Assembly: GCA_965658445.1 (NCBI GenBank)
Contig: CBFHSF010000022.1
Coordinates: 1-8,137, forward strand
Origin: CBFHSF01 sp965658445
GTDB lineage: Bacteria > Bacteroidota > Bacteroidia > Flavobacteriales > Schleiferiaceae
Direction of reading: 5' to 3'
DNA: 8,137 nt
Shown: positions 1-7,293 of the stretch, piece by piece
How positions within the stretch are numbered: position 1 is the first letter of the stretch
How the letters are laid out: each line of letters starts with the position of its first letter
Position numbers and translations under genes: made by a program
The notes under the pieces: generated by a model
Database searches by the model: none
The model's input: the letters and a program-made list of their open reading frames with translations, nothing else
Told to the model about the DNA's origin: nothing

Positions 1-78
1 TTTCTTGGGCTTTTTTATGCAAACATTTCTGACGAATTGTATATCTTCGGCCATTCAAAATCTGACCAAAAACTTTGA
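1..78 (+). CDS. C-terminal tail of an unidentified upstream gene (partial)
   Basis: The first frame is open from base 1 to a TGA at 76-78 and encodes 25 residues ending in GHSKSDQKL. A second frame is also open through this stretch, but this one stops three bases before the ATG of the aminotransferase, which is the spacing expected in a compact operon. The tail has a plausible amphipathic composition (LGLFYANISDELYIFG) but is too short for me to assign a family. By position it would be another polysaccharide or nucleotide-sugar gene. The start lies outside the window. The call rests only on an open frame and gene spacing, so confidence is moderate. Confidence 0.5.
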   Translation, partial: FLGLFYANISDELYIFGHSKSDQKL

Positions 79-80
79 TA

Positions 81-1187
81 ATGAACATTCCATTTCTCGA
101 TCTAAAATCTCAGTACCAAAACCTCAAGGAGGATATAGATAAAGCCATTCAGGAGGTTATTGAGAATACTGCTTTTATAGGCGGTAAACCCGTTCAGAAG
201 TTTAAGGAGGATTTTGAAGAGGTCTATGGAGTTTCTCACTGTGTTCCTCTCGCCAACGGTACGGATGCATTGTATGTTTCCATGAAAATGTTGGGAGTAG
301 GCGCAGGTGATGAGGTCATTACTACGGCTTCTTCTTGGATCAGTACTTCAGAGACTATATCACAAACCGGAGCGTCTCCGGTGTTTGTGGATATTGACGA
401 GTTTTACACCTTGGATCCTAGTAAATTGGAGGCTGCCATTACTCCCAAAACCAAAGGGATTATTCCCGTTCACCTATACGGTCAAATGGCAGATTTGGAT
501 CCCATTATGGAGATTGCCAAAAAACACAATCTGTTCGTAATAGAAGATTGTGCACAAGCCCACATGTCTGAATACAAAGGGATGAGAGCCGGTATGACAG
601 GAATTACCGGTACTTTTAGTTTTTACCCCGGGAAAAATCTTGGTGCCTACGGAGATGCGGGGTGTTTGATTACCGAGTCAGAAGAAATGGCCACTAACTG
701 CAAGCGATTTGCAAACCACGGTGCCTTGGTAAAGCACCAACACGATATTGAAGGAATCAACTCTCGTTTGGATGGAATTCAAGCAGCGGTGCTTTCGGTT
801 AAGCTACCTTACTTGGAAGAATGGACACAAAGAAGGGTAGAGGTAGCTGCTTGGTACAACCAAAAGTTGGCCGAGGTTTCTGAAATCGAATTGCCCAAAC
901 TCCGTCCTGAAACACTACACAGCTACCATGTATTTGCCATAAAGACGGACAAAAGAGACGAGTTAAAGTCTTTCTTGGGAGATAAAAACGTACCCACACA
1001 AATTCACTATCCCAACGCCATGCCCTTCATGAAGGCGTATGCACATATGGGAGCTACTGTGGAAGACTTCCCTAATGCCTATGATTTGCAGCAGAGAGAA
1101 CTTTCGCTACCCATCTTCCCAGAAATGACCGAAGAGCAGGTGGATGAGGTTTGTAATCAAATCAAGGCGTTTTTTGCGGCAGAGTAG
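81..1187 (+). CDS. DegT/DnrJ/EryC1/StrS-family PLP-dependent nucleotide-sugar aminotransferase
   Basis: Predicted cytoplasmic enzyme that transfers an amino group, usually from glutamate, to a keto-sugar nucleotide. Numbered from the upstream TTG at 75 (370 residues), the N-terminus has the family IPFLDLKSQY opening (5-14), a NGTDAL phosphate-loop segment (61-66), an IEDCAQAH motif with the pyridine-nitrogen aspartate D158, and the Schiff-base lysine K187 in SFYPGKNLGAYGDAG. The form of the lysine motif resembles sugar 3-aminotransferases of the FdtB/QdtB/DesV type more than ArnB/PseC types, but I cannot fix the substrate. Length is normal for the family. I chose the ATG at 81 (368 residues) because it begins MNIPFLDL and lies just after the preceding stop; the TTG at 75 would add only two residues. 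The flippase gene follows after 33 bases. Family assignment is secure; substrate is inferred. Confidence 0.93.
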   Translation: MNIPFLDLKSQYQNLKEDIDKAIQEVIENTAFIGGKPVQKFKEDFEEVYGVSHCVPLANGTDALYVSMKMLGVGAGDEVITTASSWISTSETISQTGASPVFVDIDEFYTLDPSKLEAAITPKTKGIIPVHLYGQMADLDPIMEIAKKHNLFVIEDCAQAHMSEYKGMRAGMTGITGTFSFYPGKNLGAYGDAGCLITESEEMATNCKRFANHGALVKHQHDIEGINSRLDGIQAAVLSVKLPYLEEWTQRRVEVAAWYNQKLAEVSEIELPKLRPETLHSYHVFAIKTDKRDELKSFLGDKNVPTQIHYPNAMPFMKAYAHMGATVEDFPNAYDLQQRELSLPIFPEMTEEQVDEVCNQIKAFFAAE

Positions 1188-1220
1188 TATCTTAGCGAAC
1201 TACTACACCAATGCCGGGAA

Positions 1221-2369
1221 ATGCTAAAGAACATTCTTTCTTCTAAATACCTGTTTTTCTTTGCCCAGGCATTGTCCTTTTTGACCGCATTCGCTTTTCC
1301 GTATTTCTTTGATATTGAGTATTGTGACGAACTCTTTCTAGGAACTTCCGTCGCCAACTTTTTGTTGCCTGTACTCTTCTTTAAAATGGATATTGTCTTT
1401 AACAAAGACGAGGCAAAATTTCCCATTGTTTCTACTGCAGGCTGGATTTCTGTGATTTTATGCGTTCTGGGCTTTTTGGCGGTTTCTCAATTTCGCGAAT
1501 CGTATTTTTTATTGGTAATCGCCTCTCTGGCGCTCAATTCATTGGCCGCCTCACTCTTGCTAAGAGTTCAATTCAATTATTACGTCAATGGTTTTTTGCT
1601 TTCAACGCTCGGAACATTGATTTTGATTTATGCACTTAGCGAATGGCGATGGGGGTTGCTCGCAGCATTTGTTCTTCCCAAAGTTGCTTTTTATATCACA
1701 AGCTGGTTTGTTTACCTCAAACATCGCGAAGAGCAATATCACGCCGTGCCATTGTTTATCACTTCTTTTTCAATTCCTAAGGTCTTTAATTACGCAAAAG
1801 AAACGTGGCCCATTGTTGCCAATGACTTTATTGCGCAGGGATTAAATAACTCTCCCTTGCTGCTTCTCAACGCCTTGGGAATGGGTTCGTATACCTCTAC
1901 GGTTTACTATGCGCAAAGACTGGGTCAAGCTCCCAGTATTGTGTTGCCGCCCTTTTATAGCGGACAGTTCAGAGCACAGAAGGAAGGGGAGTTACACGAT
2001 ATCCCCAATCGCTCGAAAGTGATATTTGGTGCTTTTGGTCTGGGAATCCTAGGTATGATTCTCTTTTACTTACTGGATCTACAATACGTTTCGGTTTCAA
2101 GAGAGGTTTTATTAATCGCTTTTGCCTTTTTGCCCTTGGGATATGTTCAGACGGAAATTCTATCAAAGACCTTTGTCTTTGTGAAAACCAACCAGATGGA
2201 AAGGCTAAACCTTTGGGGACTGGCTTCATTGGTTTTGGTTTCTGTGGGAACACTGATTTGGAGTTTCGTGGGAAATCAGGAAATTTTGATTTTCGCGGGA
2301 TTGTATTCCACTGTATTTTTGCTAGCATATTTGTTTATTCTTAACCCAAGGCAATATCCATGGAGATAG
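1221..2369 (+). CDS. Wzx-like polysaccharide flippase (polytopic membrane protein)
   Basis: A 382-residue, strongly hydrophobic inner-membrane protein that probably flips undecaprenyl-linked repeat units to the periplasmic face. I see about ten or eleven candidate membrane segments, roughly at 9-30, 40-55, 71-89, 93-113, 121-140, 144-166, 200-220, 265-285, 293-310, 331-349 and 352-374. The segment YYAQRLGQAPSIVLPPF (229-245) resembles the conserved middle region of Wzx/MATE-like exporters, where a YxxAxRL...P pattern precedes a P-rich loop. It is shorter than typical Wzx proteins (about 400-500 residues), so one or two terminal helices may be missing. Basic residues at the N-terminus and a charged C-terminal NPRQYPWR fit cytoplasmic ends. 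The ATG at 1221 is chosen; the ATG at 1211 is out of frame. The last ten bases overlap the next gene. A Wzy-type polymerase is less likely because no long periplasmic loop is evident. Confidence 0.72.
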   Translation: MLKNILSSKYLFFFAQALSFLTAFAFPYFFDIEYCDELFLGTSVANFLLPVLFFKMDIVFNKDEAKFPIVSTAGWISVILCVLGFLAVSQFRESYFLLVIASLALNSLAASLLLRVQFNYYVNGFLLSTLGTLILIYALSEWRWGLLAAFVLPKVAFYITSWFVYLKHREEQYHAVPLFITSFSIPKVFNYAKETWPIVANDFIAQGLNNSPLLLLNALGMGSYTSTVYYAQRLGQAPSIVLPPFYSGQFRAQKEGELHDIPNRSKVIFGAFGLGILGMILFYLLDLQYVSVSREVLLIAFAFLPLGYVQTEILSKTFVFVKTNQMERLNLWGLASLVLVSVGTLIWSFVGNQEILIFAGLYSTVFLLAYLFILNPRQYPWR

Positions 2370-3469
2370 TTCGCATATACCACATCCCTAGCTTTGCGAA
2401 GGACTCTTCTGAAGGGCTCTTTTTTGGAGAAAGTGATTCTCTTGAATACGGTATCAATCAATTCACAGACCACAAGGCTTCCAGCATTGTTTTTGATGAA
2501 AAGGCTTATGATAAAGCAGAAATCCTAGATGTGCTTCAAAGAGCAGACGTCATTGTGGTAAACAGCTTGCCTTTTTTCAATACGTTTACTTCAGACTTAA
2601 AAGCCTTGAAGGCTTCTGGAAAAACCATCTTTGTATGGGATGGGATTTTCTGGGATTATTCGCCAAATAAGGACGCTTTCTCTGCAATATTGACTTGCGT
2701 AACCAACTTTGTCAATAAATACGAAAAGCTATCCATTCCAGCTCATTTGTTGACCTTTTCCTTTGATTCTCGTATCCATGCTCAAATTCCTCCAAAACCA
2801 TTTTCTGAAAGGAAAGAAAGGCCTGTATTTATGGGAACCATCAATGTTGGGAAGTCGGCACACTTCAATCGTTTACGATTGTTATACGACTTGAGAAATG
2901 CCATTGATCTAAAAATCAATTTTGGTCCTAAAAAATGGCAGAAGTTTTTGTTTTTACTCCTCACAAAACCCAGTCTTGGCCTAAAATATGGAGCCTTGTT
3001 ACTAAAAGCACNNNNNNNNNNNNNNNNNNNNNNNNNNNNNNNNNNNNNNNNNNNNNNNNNNNNNNNNNNNNNNNNNNNNNNNNNNNNNNNNNNNNNNNNN
3101 NNNNNNNCACAGCCTCCTGCATTTGGAAGAGATTACTTTGCTGAATTGGGGTCGAGAAAATTTGTCATCAACAATCACTTAGACATTGGCGGTACAGCCG
3201 GAAACATCAGACTCTTTGAAACCACAGGAATGGGGGCCGTCTTGTGCACTGATTATTTGCCTGAATTGGAGAACTTATTTGATTTGGATGAGGATATTTC
3301 TGTTTTTAAATCTTCTCAAGAGCTTCGGAGAAAATTGAAAGAGCTTTCAAGCGATTCCAAAAAAGCGGAATCCATTGCCCATGGCGGTTTTGAGAAAACT
3401 CATTCGGATCATTCCGTTCAAAATAGGGTGCATCGATTTATTGAAATTGTAAATCAATACCGTTTATGA
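2360..3469 (+). CDS. Glycosyltransferase with CgeB-like / group 1 C-terminal domain, interrupted by an assembly gap
   Basis: Likely cytoplasmic transferase that adds a sugar to the repeat unit. The C-terminal part, about residues 255-365, carries the pattern I associate with the Glyco_trans_1_2 (CgeB-like) domain: a RKFVINNHLDIGGTAGNIR stretch near 265-285, then LFETTGMGAVLCTDYLPEL, an LFDLDEDISVFKSSQEL segment, and a final HSDHSVQNRVHRF. The N-terminal half has alternating hydrophobic strands such as DVIVVNSLPFF and TIFVWDGIFW, as expected for a GT-B N-terminal Rossmann-like domain. Bases 3012-3107 are Ns, hiding about 33 residues between the domains; the frame is the same on both sides, so the gene is probably intact if the gap length is right. 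The start ATG overlaps the flippase end by ten bases and the stop overlaps the next ATG (ATGA), implying translational coupling. Donor and acceptor are unknown. Confidence 0.72.
   Translation: MEIVRIYHIPSFAKDSSEGLFFGESDSLEYGINQFTDHKASSIVFDEKAYDKAEILDVLQRADVIVVNSLPFFNTFTSDLKALKASGKTIFVWDGIFWDYSPNKDAFSAILTCVTNFVNKYEKLSIPAHLLTFSFDSRIHAQIPPKPFSERKERPVFMGTINVGKSAHFNRLRLLYDLRNAIDLKINFGPKKWQKFLFLLLTKPSLGLKYGALLLKAXXXXXXXXXXXXXXXXXXXXXXXXXXXXXXXXXQPPAFGRDYFAELGSRKFVINNHLDIGGTAGNIRLFETTGMGAVLCTDYLPELENLFDLDEDISVFKSSQELRRKLKELSSDSKKAESIAHGGFEKTHSDHSVQNRVHRFIEIVNQYRL
3012..3107. other. Run of 96 Ns (assembly or sequencing gap)
   Basis: All 96 bases are N. The run falls inside the CgeB-like glycosyltransferase gene. 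Its length is a multiple of three, and the reading frame continues unchanged on either side, which fits a correctly sized gap but does not prove it. Any motif or frameshift within it is invisible here. Confidence 0.99.
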
Positions 3470-4539
3470 CCAAAAGTTCCAAATCACAAAGGGTCCTTTT
3501 GGATTCTGTCTACATTAATCAGGGTGGAGGATTGGTCTTGTTAAAGAGAATTCTCGAATCCATGACTACAGATCAGAGATCCGTTTCTGACTTGCTTTTG
3601 GATGAAAGGGTCAGGGAGTTGTTCAGCGATAAAAGCTATTTCCCTTCCGGATTGGAAGACTTTCATTCTGTGGATTACCTTCCTGGTAACTATTCAGGAC
3701 GATGGAAGTGGTACCGAAAGAATCAAACAAAATACACCACGGTCTTCTCCTTGAGCAATGTTCCACCCCCTTTTTACGTGAAGGAACAAACTATATTTAC
3801 CTACTGCCATCAGTTCTTTATGTTCGATAGAAGTATGCTGGATGCTTCTATGAAATTCAGACAGTGGATTCGAACTCAGATTATCAAAAGGCATTTTAAA
3901 AAATCAAAAAGCCAAGTCATTGTCCAGACCCAAAGCATGGCTCAGCGATTTATTGATCAATGGGGATTTAAAAGTGAAACCGTTCATCAATTCCCGATTT
4001 TTCACATACCGAAATTACCTAAGGTTAAGTCGGATAACCGCAGTGCCATCACATGTCTCACCTATATATACGATTATAAGGGTCATTACGATTTGTTGGA
4101 TGCTATAGCAGATTTGCCAGAGGCCATTCAAAAACGCGTACAATTGACTTTAGAAAGGAATCAATTGGATTCCTCGAAGGTGAACGCTACGGTCATGAAA
4201 AACATTTCGTTTTTAGGTCAAATGGCTCATGCCGATGTAATGAAAGAAGTGGCCAATTCCGCCTTTGTAGTTCATCCCTCCAAGGCAGAGAGTTTTGGTT
4301 TGGTATTGTTGGAATGTGCGAGTTTGGAAATTCCCATTGTATGTCCAGATCTTCCTTACGTAACTGATGTCATTTCGGGTGCGTATATTTACCAAAACAA
4401 CAAGATAGATTCTCTGCGAGAGGTGGTCTCCAAACTCTATGAAGAATCAATAGAATCGCCCAAAAGCCTAACGACTCCGAAAGCGATATTAAACGACGAA
4501 ACTCAAGGTTTTTTGGAATATATATACCGCGTAGAATAA
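3466..4539 (+). CDS. GT4-type (group 1) glycosyltransferase
   Basis: Predicted retaining GT-B glycosyltransferase of 357 residues, acting at the cytoplasmic face of the inner membrane during repeat-unit assembly. The N-terminus has a glycine-rich loop (INQGGGLVLLKRIL, 17-30) of the kind that contacts the nucleotide sugar. The C-terminal domain has the hallmark EX7E motif, E275 to E283 in AESFGLVLLECAS, preceded by ISFLGQMAHADVMKEVANSAFVVHPS in the usual order, where a displaced GxxxxxxLxxxYxxA-like segment leads to the HPS. An Arg/Lys-rich region at 134-148 could face the membrane. It starts in the ATGA overlap with the preceding gene and ends 25 bases before fnlA. Length is within the normal range. 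The donor is not deducible; one of the two transferases in this cluster may use UDP-L-FucNAc. Confidence 0.85.
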   Translation: MTKSSKSQRVLLDSVYINQGGGLVLLKRILESMTTDQRSVSDLLLDERVRELFSDKSYFPSGLEDFHSVDYLPGNYSGRWKWYRKNQTKYTTVFSLSNVPPPFYVKEQTIFTYCHQFFMFDRSMLDASMKFRQWIRTQIIKRHFKKSKSQVIVQTQSMAQRFIDQWGFKSETVHQFPIFHIPKLPKVKSDNRSAITCLTYIYDYKGHYDLLDAIADLPEAIQKRVQLTLERNQLDSSKVNATVMKNISFLGQMAHADVMKEVANSAFVVHPSKAESFGLVLLECASLEIPIVCPDLPYVTDVISGAYIYQNNKIDSLREVVSKLYEESIESPKSLTTPKAILNDETQGFLEYIYRVE

Positions 4540-4564
4540 ACAACATAGATTAAAATCAATCACC

Positions 4565-5566
4565 ATGGGTAAAACCCTCCTAATCACTGGCGGAACCGGT
4601 TCTTTTGGACATGCCGTATTAGACAAATACTTGCAAGACGATGATTTCTCAGAAATCAGAATCTTTAGCCGTGACGAGAAGAAACAGGACGACATGCGCC
4701 ATCAGCTGCAATCGCCCAAAGTCAAGTTCTACATTGGGGATGTCAGGGACATGGACAGCCTTCAGTACGCAATGGAAAATGTTGATTACATCTTTCACGC
4801 GGCCGCGTTAAAACAAGTTCCATCGTGTGAATTCTACCCAATAGAGGCCGTAAAAACCAATGTTTTAGGAACAGAAAACGTACTGAACTCTGCCATTAGA
4901 AACAAAGTGGAAAAGGTCATTTGTCTGAGCACAGACAAGGCAGCGTACCCCATCAATGCCATGGGGATTTCTAAGGCCATGATGGAGAAGGTTGCTGTGG
5001 CAAAATCCAGAGTGGCACATTCCACCTTGATCACTTCTACGCGCTATGGAAATGTTATGGCGTCTAGAGGTTCTGTCATTCCTCTTTTCATCAAACAAAT
5101 AAAAGAGGGGAATCCATTGACCATTACCAATCCAGAGATGACTCGTTTTATGATGTCCTTGGAGCAAGCCGTAGACTTGGTGATGTTCTCTTTTGAAAAT
5201 GGAAGGTCAGGGGACCTGTTTGTTCAGAAGGCACCTGCCGCAACCATTGGGCAGTTGGCAGAGGTAATGTTAGATATCTTCAATGCGAAGAATGAAATTA
5301 AAGTCATAGGAACACGCCACGGAGAAAAACTGTACGAAACCCTTTTGACGGCGGAAGAGCGCGTAAAAAGTGAAGATTTAGGAGATTACTTTAGAGTAAC
5401 CGCCGACGATAGAGATCTCAACTACGGTAAGTATTTCTCAGAGGGAAACGAAGCGGTTCAATCTATTGAAGACTATCATTCTCACAATACCAAAAGACTG
5501 TCCAATGAGGAACTCAAAGAAATGATTCTAAAGTTGGACTACGTGCAGAATCAACTCAAATCGTAA
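4565..5566 (+). CDS. fnlA: UDP-GlcNAc 4,6-dehydratase / 5-(and 3-)epimerase, first UDP-L-FucNAc enzyme (FnlA/CapE/WbjB)
   Basis: A cytoplasmic NAD(P)-dependent extended SDR of 333 residues that starts UDP-L-FucNAc synthesis by dehydrating and epimerising UDP-GlcNAc. Visible motifs are the Rossmann TGGTGSFG (8-15), RDEKKQDDMR (36-45), GDVRD (58-62), HAAALKQVP (78-86), LSTDKAAYPINAMGISKAM (121-139), RYGNV (160-164) and RHGEKLYE (251-258). The usual SDR Tyr of YxxxK is Met here (M133, K137), with S122, D124 and K125 present. From memory, Met at this place is normal for the CapE and WbpM branches and does not mean the enzyme is dead. The DDM/MRHQ and RHGEKLYE segments favour CapE/WbjB over PseB/FlaA1. 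Length is close to that of characterised homologues. The following fnlB and fnlC genes support the assignment. It lies 25 bases after the GT4 gene, with no terminator seen. Confidence 0.93.
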   Translation: MGKTLLITGGTGSFGHAVLDKYLQDDDFSEIRIFSRDEKKQDDMRHQLQSPKVKFYIGDVRDMDSLQYAMENVDYIFHAAALKQVPSCEFYPIEAVKTNVLGTENVLNSAIRNKVEKVICLSTDKAAYPINAMGISKAMMEKVAVAKSRVAHSTLITSTRYGNVMASRGSVIPLFIKQIKEGNPLTITNPEMTRFMMSLEQAVDLVMFSFENGRSGDLFVQKAPAATIGQLAEVMLDIFNAKNEIKVIGTRHGEKLYETLLTAEERVKSEDLGDYFRVTADDRDLNYGKYFSEGNEAVQSIEDYHSHNTKRLSNEELKEMILKLDYVQNQLKS

Positions 5567-5585
5567 ATTCAAAAGTAACCTAGCC

Positions 5586-5623
5586 GATTGTACAAACAAT
5601 CAAACCACCAACTGATCAAACCA
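5586..5623 (+). repeat. Small stem-loop and 9-bp direct repeat in the fnlA-fnlB spacer
   Basis: Within the 61-base spacer, GATTGT (5586-5591) and ACAATC (5596-5601) are perfectly complementary around an ACAA loop. ATCAAACCA occurs twice, at 5599-5607 and 5615-5623, the second copy ending four bases before the fnlB ATG. There is no T-tract, so this is not an intrinsic terminator. It could be chance or a weak leader element for fnlB; the spacer is longer than the other gene junctions upstream. Confidence 0.35.
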
Positions 5624-5627
5624 AACT

Positions 5628-6755
5628 ATGAAAATTGGAATAACAGGTAGTAACGGATTTGTTGGATATCACCTGACTCAGTTTCTAAAACTCGAGGAAA
5701 AAAACCGAGTAGTCAACTTTAAGAGGGAGTGGTTTCACGCTTCTGATTTGCTCGATGCCTTTGTAACGGAATGTGATGTCATAGTGCATTTGGCGGGAAT
5801 CAATCGTCACGAAAGCGATGAGGAACTCTACAGATTGAATGTGGAAATGGGGCAGAAGTTGGCCGATTCGTTAGAAAGAACCGGTTCTGCTGCCCATGTA
5901 ATCATGTCCTCCTCTACACAGGAAGATAGGGACAACCCCTACGGCAATTCCAAAAAAGTGGCAAGAGAGACTTTGGCCCAGTGGGCTAAAGAATCGAAAG
6001 GTCAATTTACAGGGCTACTCATCCCCAATGTGTTTGGACCCTTCGGGAAGCCAAATTACAACAGCGTTGTAGCAACTTTTTGTCACAAAATCGCCAATGG
6101 AGAAAGTCCAGAAATTCACGTAGACGGGGAAATAGGGTTGATTTACGTTTTAGACTTGGTTCAGCAAATTTCAAACATCATAGATTCTCCAGAACAGTTA
6201 GAAAGAGAGTCCGGAGTGGCTACACATTTAATTCCCTTTTCTAAAAAGATAAAGGTCTCAGAGTTACTGGCTCAATTGAACGAAATCAAAGAGCAGTACA
6301 TGGACAACTATTCTTTTCCAAGCCTTGTGGACGAATTTGATAAAGCCCTTTTCAACACCTTCAGATGTTACGTGCCTTCGGATTTTTATCCTGCCAAGTT
6401 TGTTCAGCACACAGACAATAGAGGGGCGTTTGTGGAGCTGGCAAGAACGGATACACCAGGACAGACTTCGTTTTCTACCACTGTCCCTGGTATCACAAGA
6501 GGTAACCACTACCACACGCGCAAGGCAGAACGCTTTGCGGTAATAAGGGGCAAGGCCCTGATTCAATTGAGAAAAATAGGAACGGATGACGTCATAAACT
6601 ACGAATTGGATGGGAATGAGCCCTCATTCGTAGATATGCCAATCTGGACCACACATAATATTAAAAACGTTGGAGAAGAGGAATTGGTAACTGTCTTTTG
6701 GATTAATGAACCTTTTGACGCCAATGATCCAGATACGTATTTTGAGGAAGTATAG
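5628..6755 (+). CDS. fnlB: Bifunctional SDR-cupin reductase/epimerase of UDP-L-FucNAc synthesis (FnlB/CapF/WbjC)
   Basis: A 375-residue cytoplasmic enzyme for the second step: the C-terminal cupin epimerises at C3 and the N-terminal SDR reduces C4 with NADPH, giving the UDP-6-deoxy-L-talose-type (pneumosamine) intermediate. The N-terminal domain, about 1-245, shows GSNGFVG (7-13), HLAGINRHE (54-62), a SSST stretch (94-97) and YGNSK (Y105, K109). The cupin, about 250-375, shows DNRGAFVEL (263-271), RGNHYHTRKAERFAVIRGKA (291-310) and THNIKN (342-347); H294, H296, E301 and H343 are the likely metal ligands and catalytic residues. Domain order and length match S. aureus CapF. It follows fnlA after 61 bases, but unlike a simple fnlABC operon the next gene is not fnlC: a purine-rich tract begins three bases after its TAG stop. 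Confidence 0.93.
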   Translation: MKIGITGSNGFVGYHLTQFLKLEEKNRVVNFKREWFHASDLLDAFVTECDVIVHLAGINRHESDEELYRLNVEMGQKLADSLERTGSAAHVIMSSSTQEDRDNPYGNSKKVARETLAQWAKESKGQFTGLLIPNVFGPFGKPNYNSVVATFCHKIANGESPEIHVDGEIGLIYVLDLVQQISNIIDSPEQLERESGVATHLIPFSKKIKVSELLAQLNEIKEQYMDNYSFPSLVDEFDKALFNTFRCYVPSDFYPAKFVQHTDNRGAFVELARTDTPGQTSFSTTVPGITRGNHYHTRKAERFAVIRGKALIQLRKIGTDDVINYELDGNEPSFVDMPIWTTHNIKNVGEEELVTVFWINEPFDANDPDTYFEEV

Positions 6756-6758
6756 GGC

Positions 6759-6826
6759 AAGAAGGAAGAAGGAAGGAAAGAGGAAGGAAGAATGAAGGAA
6801 TGAGGAAGGAAAAAGGAAGTAGAGGG
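6759..6826 (+). repeat. Polypurine left arm of degenerate GGAA/AGGAATG repeats
   Basis: Of 68 bases, only three are pyrimidines (T at 6793, 6801 and 6820), and 6759-6792 is an unbroken run of 34 purines. The tract is made of degenerate GGAA/GAAGGAA units and turns into heptamers AGGAATG (6796-6802) and AGGAAGG (6803-6809). It starts just after the fnlB stop codon. It is complementary to the right arm; 6796-6807 pairs perfectly with 7319-7330, and 6786-6790 can pair with 7336-7340 across an internal loop. Confidence 0.85.
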
Positions 6827-6883
6827 TTATAGCCGTTTGTTTTTGGAGTTGTGAATACCAATTTGAATATTTTGTGTGAAAAA

Positions 6884-7249
6884 ATGGTATCACATAAAAA
6901 CCTGAAGGCGTGGCAAAAATCGATGGATTTTGTTTGTGAAGTATATAGGCGAACGGCTAAACTTCCAAAGGAAGAAAGTTTCGGTTTAAAGCAACAAATA
7001 AGACGATCTTCCGTGTCTGTACCTTCAAATATTGCTGAAGGTTCTGCACGAATATCAAGAAAAGAATATATTAGATTCCTGAGTATTTCCCTTGGAAGTG
7101 CTGTAGAATTAGAAACACAGCTACTATTGTGCAAAAGACTTGGTTTCATTTCTGAATTAATAGTCGAGGACATGATAGATGAGTTGAACGAAATAATTAG
7201 AATGATTAAAGGTTTGATTTACAGGAATCAAAAATTAATAAGTAATTAA
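6884..7249 (+). CDS. Four-helix-bundle protein (S23 / 23S rRNA intervening-sequence protein family)
   Basis: A small basic, helical protein of 121 residues from the ATG at 6884. A GTG at 6851 would extend it by 11 residues, but MVSHKNLKAWQKSMDFV is the usual start of this family, so I prefer the ATG. Hallmarks are HKNLKAWQKSMD (4-15), FGLKQQIRRSSVSVPSNIAE (33-52), ARISRKEYIRFL (55-66) and GSAVELETQL (71-80). Predicted helices are roughly 6-23, 31-53, 58-87 and 92-116. Family members occur in 23S rRNA intervening sequences and as stand-alone genes; the fold is also that of the Avd accessory protein of diversity-generating retroelements. Their molecular role is poorly known, with nucleic-acid binding suggested. 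It lies between fnlB and fnlC, is AT-richer than either, and has no evident sugar-metabolism role. The family call is strong; function is unassigned. Confidence 0.92.
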   Translation: MVSHKNLKAWQKSMDFVCEVYRRTAKLPKEESFGLKQQIRRSSVSVPSNIAEGSARISRKEYIRFLSISLGSAVELETQLLLCKRLGFISELIVEDMIDELNEIIRMIKGLIYRNQKLISN

Positions 7250-7293
7250 CCAAAAAATTGATTTAGAAACTGAGGCTGAAAAAGGTACTAGGG

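Noticed and set aside
42..49. TATCTTCG, one mismatch from the Bacteroidota -7 promoter pattern TAnnTTTG
   Set aside because: It lies inside the likely coding tail at 1-78, and there is no TTG at the expected -33 spacing.
1188..1195. TATCTTAG before the flippase gene as a possible -7 element
   Set aside because: The nearest TTTG upstream is only 11 bases away, too close for the -33 box, and the genes look co-transcribed.
6849..6874. TTG with TATTTTG as a possible promoter of the four-helix-bundle gene
   Set aside because: The -7 match has the wrong internal spacing and the region is AT-rich, so such matches are expected by chance.
6703..7173. Long open frame on the minus strand (156 codons)
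   Set aside because: It is antisense to a recognised gene and its Ser/Phe/Leu/Pro-rich low-complexity part comes from the purine tract read in reverse.
6884..7249. Avd protein of a diversity-generating retroelement
   Set aside because: No reverse transcriptase, template repeat or variable repeat is seen nearby, and the N-terminal wording fits the S23/IVP-like family better.
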